Positions 59,919 to 64,000 of a stretch of 64,000 bases of DNA are shown piece after piece. The notes beneath the pieces are model-generated. The model did no database searches. It had not been told where the DNA came from and saw nothing but the letters and a program-made list of their open reading frames with translations. The DNA is from Desmodesmus armatus (lineage: Eukaryota > Chlorophyta > Chlorophyceae > Sphaeropleales > Scenedesmaceae), in the NCBI GenBank assembly GCA_007449985.2, contig VIIQ02000047.1:248001-312000 (forward strand), read 5' to 3'. The stretch's first letter is position 1. Every line of letters begins with the position of its first letter. Made by a program: the position numbers and the translations under genes.

Positions 59919-62606
59919 TCAGGTGTGTCCCCGCCAGTTGGTCAAGCTGAGGGGTGTGCACCAGCAGCTGCAGAAGGCAGCAACACACCGGCAGGTCAGG
60001 GAAGCACCTGAGGCCACAATGGCGCTTGCGTTGCAGGGTCTGGCCCAGATATATGACACAGGAATGTGCTGCAGGATGCTGTATGCATGTGTAACCCTTT
60101 TGGGGTCCCCGACCTTGCGATACAGCATCTTCGACAGTTCACCAGAGGATAGCATGCACTCTGCCAACAGGCGCCACGCAGTGCAGCACGTGCAGCCATT
60201 TGCAAAAACAATCACCAGGCATGTCCCACCTGTCAGCTTGTCCTGCAGATACTGCTGCTGCTCTTCTGCTGCCTTCAGCTGCCGCCACTCCCACCCAGGT
60301 ATGCTGACCACGGTGTAGCCCCGAGCTTCCAGCGCCCTGTCCCTGTACTGGGTGGGGCCATTGACCCTGTTGTCAGGACTGACAAAGTGGCTGGGCCCAT
60401 CCACCTCCACAGCCAGCCTGACACCTGCTGCTGTCACCGCTGTTATGTCGACACTGAAGTTGCTGTCGGCTGTCAGCACCTCCTGTAAGGGAGGGACCTG
60501 CCAGCCTGGCAGCTGCTGAAGGGCCTCAAACACCTGCTGCTGCATGGCTGAGGGTGCAGCTGCAGCAGAGGCTGCCACCTGCCATGCCCTGCGGCAGTCA
60601 TCCAGCTGCTGCTGTGACAGCACTTGCAGCAGCCCTGGACCCTTGCCACCCTCTGCTGCTGCAAGGTTGTGGTCCAGCAGCCACAGGTGGACTTGATACA
60701 GCTGCTGCAGCTCTTCAGGTGCTGCTGACCCCCACACCCTGCTTGCTGCTTGCACCAGCTGCAGCACTGCAGGCACGCACTGACGCAAGTCAAGCACGGC
60801 AACTGCCCAGCTCGGGTTGCAAAGATTCTGACATACCAACATGCTGCTGTCCTGCTGCAGCAGCTGCACACTGTGCAGGGCCTGCTGCAGCAGAACCCCC
60901 AGCAGCAGCTCACTGTTGTGCCCTAGCAACCCACATGCCCATGCTGTGTTAGCCAAGTCCTGAGGGCTCGCTGCTACTAGGAACTGCTGCATGTGCTGCT
61001 GCTGCTCCAAGGCTGCCAGCAGCTGCACAGGAACATGCCTAAATCGGGCGCATGCCAACAGTGTGTTGGAGACCTCCTGAGGTATGGCCCTGTGCAGCTG
61101 TCTGACAAACGCTGACAGTAACTGCTCCAGCTGCTTAGCCTGCACCTGCTGCCCCATGTCAGACACAGCCCACATGAAGTTGGCTAGTTCCTGTATTTTT
61201 GCCCTGCTACACTGTTTGACAAAAGCTGCCACCAGTAGCTGCAGCTGAGCATCAGGCAGCTGCTGGCCCATGTAGGCCATGCCCAACAGCAGGGTGGAAA
61301 TGTCCTGCGTGCTTGCCATGCTCAGCACACCCTCAGCAGTGAAGGCTGCCAGCAGCTCACCCAGCTGCTGCGGCGGCCCCTCATACCCCAGCTTGCCCAG
61401 TGCCCACACACCGTTGCTGATCTCCTGAGGTTTTGCTAGGTCTGCTTGACTGACAAGGGCAGCCACCAGCTGCTGCAACTGCCGTGGCAGTACCTGCTGC
61501 TGTAGCTTTGCCAGGGTCCGCAGCACGTTGGCAACAGCTTGGCTGTTGGCATCTGACAGAGTCGTGGGCTGCATGAAATCTGCCAGCAGCTGGGCCACAG
61601 GGGCCAAGTGCTGTGTGTAAGCACACGACCAAATAATGTTGGCCAGCTCTCGAGCCCGCAACTGCCCCTGCACAGACGGCAGCAGCTGGTCCAGGTGCTG
61701 CAGCAGCTGCTGTGCCGCAGCTGCCATGGCCAATGCAGCATCTGCCCGGCACATCTTTCCACAGCGGTGGTAGCACGATGCAACATGGATGCCGTTCACC
61801 ACCCCTCCCTGCTGCTCTAGGCTGTGCTGCTGCAGCTGATGCAACAGCTGCTGAGGTGTTGCACAGCCCTTCAGTATAACTGTAAGCTGCCTGGCGGTCA
61901 CTGACACACCCTTGCTGCTTGACCGTGGGGACCAGCGCTGCTGGCGCGGTTTGCCTGGCTGCACCCCAGCTGCAGCAACACCCAGCATCCCCTTGCCCCT
62001 GCCCCTGCCCTTGCCCTTGCCACCGCTGCTATCAACTGCTGGCCTGTTGAGTGAGGAGGCAGCAGCAGCTGCTGCTGCCTGCCTTGCATCGCTGCTTTCA
62101 GCGGCAGTGCCAGGTAGAGGGTCACGGCTGCTGTGTGCGTACCTAACCTGCAATGCTCCTGCAGGCCACACATGGCTGACTGTTGTGATAGGAAGCAGCA
62201 TACTGATAGCCCGCTGTCCACGGTCGCTGAAAAGGCCTGATGGTAGCCCACCACGTGCTGCGTCTGCTGGGCCATCTGGTGGGCCTGCTGTGAAGGTTGC
62301 AGAGGTGGTGTTGAGGGCTGCCTCTTGTGCTGTTCCTGCTGAAGCTGGGGCATCATCGCTACGGTTTGCCAAGGTGCATGCAGCTGTGGAGCTGCAGCTG
62401 AAAACCGGAAGCACGCTGCTGCTGCTGCTGCTGCTGCCCTGCAAGAGCTGCAGCAGCGAGGGGTGGCATGCGGTGCTGCTCAGCACCAGGGTAGACAGGT
62501 GGACTGGTAACCCCAGCAGGCTGCGGCTGACTGATCTACAAGACACCATGATACTTTGAGTCCCTCCAAGGCGACGGAAACAGGAATCTCTCTGAGGACG
62601 GCACAA
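59919..62606 (-). CDS. OPR-like repeat / RAP-domain protein, copy 5
   Basis: The frame from 62606 runs unbroken to a stop at 59919 (895 codons). RAP ends near 60230, where a donor (ACAG|gtgggac) sits at the same place and phase as in copies 1, 2 and 4. The last ~100 residues are therefore probably intron read-through, and the true C-terminal exon was not found. The start may also be MVSCRSVSRSLLGLPVHLS, which aligns with the family leader. The order is leader, GKGKGRGRGKGMLGVAAAG linker, RQLTVILKGCATPQQLL block, about eight repeats, and RAP (FSVDITAV, LAVEVDGPSHF, SIPGWEWRQL). Repeat 2 has lost its Trp (NVLRTLAKLQQQ), and repeat 7 carries a small insertion (ALHSVQLLQQ). It is the outermost, first-transcribed copy. 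Confidence 0.88.
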   Translation of the reverse strand: MCRPQRDSCFRRLGGTQSIMVSCRSVSRSLLGLPVHLSTLVLSSTACHPSLLQLLQGSSSSSSSVLPVFSCSSTAACTLANRSDDAPASAGTAQEAALNTTSATFTAGPPDGPADAARGGLPSGLFSDRGQRAISMLLPITTVSHVWPAGALQVRYAHSSRDPLPGTAAESSDARQAAAAAAASSLNRPAVDSSGGKGKGRGRGKGMLGVAAAGVQPGKPRQQRWSPRSSSKGVSVTARQLTVILKGCATPQQLLHQLQQHSLEQQGGVVNGIHVASCYHRCGKMCRADAALAMAAAAQQLLQHLDQLLPSVQGQLRARELANIIWSCAYTQHLAPVAQLLADFMQPTTLSDANSQAVANVLRTLAKLQQQVLPRQLQQLVAALVSQADLAKPQEISNGVWALGKLGYEGPPQQLGELLAAFTAEGVLSMASTQDISTLLLGMAYMGQQLPDAQLQLLVAAFVKQCSRAKIQELANFMWAVSDMGQQVQAKQLEQLLSAFVRQLHRAIPQEVSNTLLACARFRHVPVQLLAALEQQQHMQQFLVAASPQDLANTAWACGLLGHNSELLLGVLLQQALHSVQLLQQDSSMLVCQNLCNPSWAVAVLDLRQCVPAVLQLVQAASRVWGSAAPEELQQLYQVHLWLLDHNLAAAEGGKGPGLLQVLSQQQLDDCRRAWQVAASAAAAPSAMQQQVFEALQQLPGWQVPPLQEVLTADSNFSVDITAVTAAGVRLAVEVDGPSHFVSPDNRVNGPTQYRDRALEARGYTVVSIPGWEWRQLKAAEEQQQYLQDKLTGGTCLVIVFANGCTCCTAWRLLAECMLSSGELSKMLYRKVGDPKRVTHAYSILQHIPVSYIWARPCNASAIVASGASLTCRCVAAFCSCWCTPLSLTNWRGHT

Positions 62607-63468
62607 TCAGACAGACAACAGAACAGATCGTACTACGACCTAAGGTCGTTGGGCTGGAACCAAGTAACAGAGAGGCCAGACGATGAGGATATGTCTCCCT
62701 ATTATTGCGCAGGTCACGTCCGTTGGTCACCTTGCAGTCATTCATCCACACATGCTTCACGGCTTGCCAAACATCGAACATGTTCATGTAAACGGGTGCA
62801 TGGAAGGTGTGCTAAGATGAGCTTTGATGGAGAAGCAAACTGGCATGCAATGCAGATTGCAACCTGAATTACACATATACAAGAATGTATGCAATGCAGC
62901 AGACGTACACACAAGGCTTTGACCATCGGGCTGTCCGCTGCAAGGCCTGATCGCTGCACCTGAGCCTTCGTCTCGCCTGCCTCCCAGTATGACACTTTGG
63001 CACTTTGTGCACTTTGGACCCACACTGCAGCTCGCACCTCTGGACGTGCAGAGCCCTCATCAGCATAAGATGCCAAGCACAGGTGTGGCCAGAACTCCCA
63101 GAGACAGCAGCGGCCTGCGTCCTGCAGCATGTGCCACTGCAATTACACCTCACTTGCTGCACCCTGGTGTGCCATGCACGGGCAGTAGCTGCAGCAGTGG
63201 CACCAGCAGTTGTGAACAGTCACGCTCAGATCCAATTACCACCACGGTTCTGGCAGCGCAGGACCGGCTGGCCAAGCTTGGGGCTGTGTTGGCGCCATGG
63301 TGGTGCTTGCAACCAAGACCAGCAACATTGGGCATGAAAAGCTCAGCAGCAGCTACAGCACCTGGACATCAGAGCAAGCAAGTCAGCAGCCTGCAACTCA
63401 GTTCGTGAAAGCTGGCTGCGCGGCTGCCGCGGTGCTGCCGCAGCTGGGGAGCTCAAAGCTGTGCAACT

Positions 63469-63514
63469 GCCAACCTACAGAGACCACGACATGTCGTGGT
63501 CTCTGTAGGTTGGC
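63469..63514. repeat. perfect 46-bp palindrome
   Basis: A gapless self-complementary sequence centred between 63491 and 63492 (core cacgacatgtcgtg). The bases just outside do not pair. Confidence 0.97.
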
Positions 63515-63552
63515 TGTCCAACGCCGTGCTGTCGACAGCACGGCGTTGGACA
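63515..63552. repeat. perfect 38-bp palindrome abutting the previous one
   Basis: Gapless, centred between 63533 and 63534 on a SalI-like gtcgac core. It begins at the very next base after the 46-bp palindrome. Confidence 0.97.
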
Positions 63553-64000
63553 CATTGGCACTGGCAATCTGTGGAGGCATTGACGGTTTGGAAGGCCCTT
63601 GTGGAAGGTGCGGCACCTTGCTCCTGCAAAAATGTGGCCGACCCCTTGCAGCTGGTGCCGAAGCTTTCAGAGCCAAAGCTGCGCGATGTCAGCTGGACAG
63701 CGCTGTCGACCCCTCGACTGAGCATCGATTGAGCTTTATGCTCTTTGTACAGCACTGTTGCTGTCGCGGCTGGTACAGTACTGTAGTGTTGTCCAATGTG
63801 ATGGCATGTTGCAGTGATGCATCTGCAGCAACCCTTGTAGTGTACACGTGCAAATTGCTTTGCTGTTAACGATAAGCCTTGTCAGCGATGATGCAGAATG
63901 TGCAGTATGCACCTTTTCAGCACCTTTCCTGCACGCGGTGTGCCATGGCCGCGGTGTGCCATGGGCTGGCCAGCCCACCAGATATGTGACTACACTATGA

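Larger units (their letters stand above)
62607..64000. other. 5' flank of copy 5 and right window edge
   Basis: The first ~150 bp is leader or promoter of copy 5 and shares a cagacagaac/acagatcg motif with the leaders of copies 2-4. A 190-codon plus-strand frame at 63297-63869 spans the two palindromes and has no recognisable domain. A second frame ending near 63732 is equally unconvincing. Confidence 0.4.

Noticed and set aside
63297..63869. 190-codon plus-strand gene, or a COMM-like domain near 63690
   Set aside because: The frame crosses two perfect palindromes, which keep both strands open by symmetry. The short KLRDVSW-like match is too weak to support a domain.
1..64000. tRNA, rRNA, CRISPR array, bacterial operon or viral genes
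   Set aside because: No cloverleaf with T-loop consensus, no regularly spaced direct repeats with unique spacers, no Shine-Dalgarno-linked gene strings and no viral hallmark proteins were seen.

Overview
The window looks like nuclear DNA of a green alga (Chlorophyta, probably Chlorophyceae). Its genes are split by many GT-AG introns, the DNA is GC-rich with (CAG)n/Gln-Ala runs, introns carry poly-G tracts, and TGTAA pentamers (the usual chlorophyte poly(A) signal) lie at plausible 3' ends. The gene families also fit: a half-size ABCA transporter, an HGDLK-type receptor-like kinase, and OPR-like/RAP proteins. No prokaryotic, organellar or viral signature was seen. The species cannot be named from the sequence.

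Left half, plus strand. (1) 1045-8967 is a 19-exon half-size ABCA transporter. I could join its exons into one open frame of 1130 codons. (2) 10341-16819 is a PCMH-type FAD oxidoreductase of the aldonolactone-oxidase kind, about 474 codons. Three of its splice boundaries have been copied in tandem into the neighbouring introns. (3) 22189-33468 is a large receptor-like kinase of roughly 1970 residues with a signal peptide, a glycosylated ectodomain, one membrane span and a TKL-type kinase. Between the second and third genes lie weak minus-strand coding traces (about 19.9-22.2 kb).

Centre, 33.5-41.3 kb. No convincing gene. This stretch is rich in short inverted repeats. It holds a 1546-bp element bounded by perfect 26-bp terminal inverted repeats (38041-39586), which contains a foldback of about 124 nt.

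Right half, 41.3-62.6 kb, minus strand. Five head-to-tail paralogues of about 760-890 residues make up the most interesting part of the window. Each has an organelle-targeting-like N-terminus, about eight or nine 38-residue helical repeats of OPR/FASTK type, and a C-terminal RAP domain. Start codons are 4.3-5.0 kb apart, and non-coding flanks are duplicated along with the genes. Copies differ in repeat number, in the residues at one repeat position, and in whether a short basic C-terminal exon is present. The layout resembles known expanding clusters of organelle RNA-binding factors, such as the NCC1/NCL OPR cluster of Chlamydomonas. It suggests a diversifying set of nuclear factors acting on organelle transcripts. 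The right edge has no firm gene but carries two perfect palindromes that abut exactly (63469-63552).
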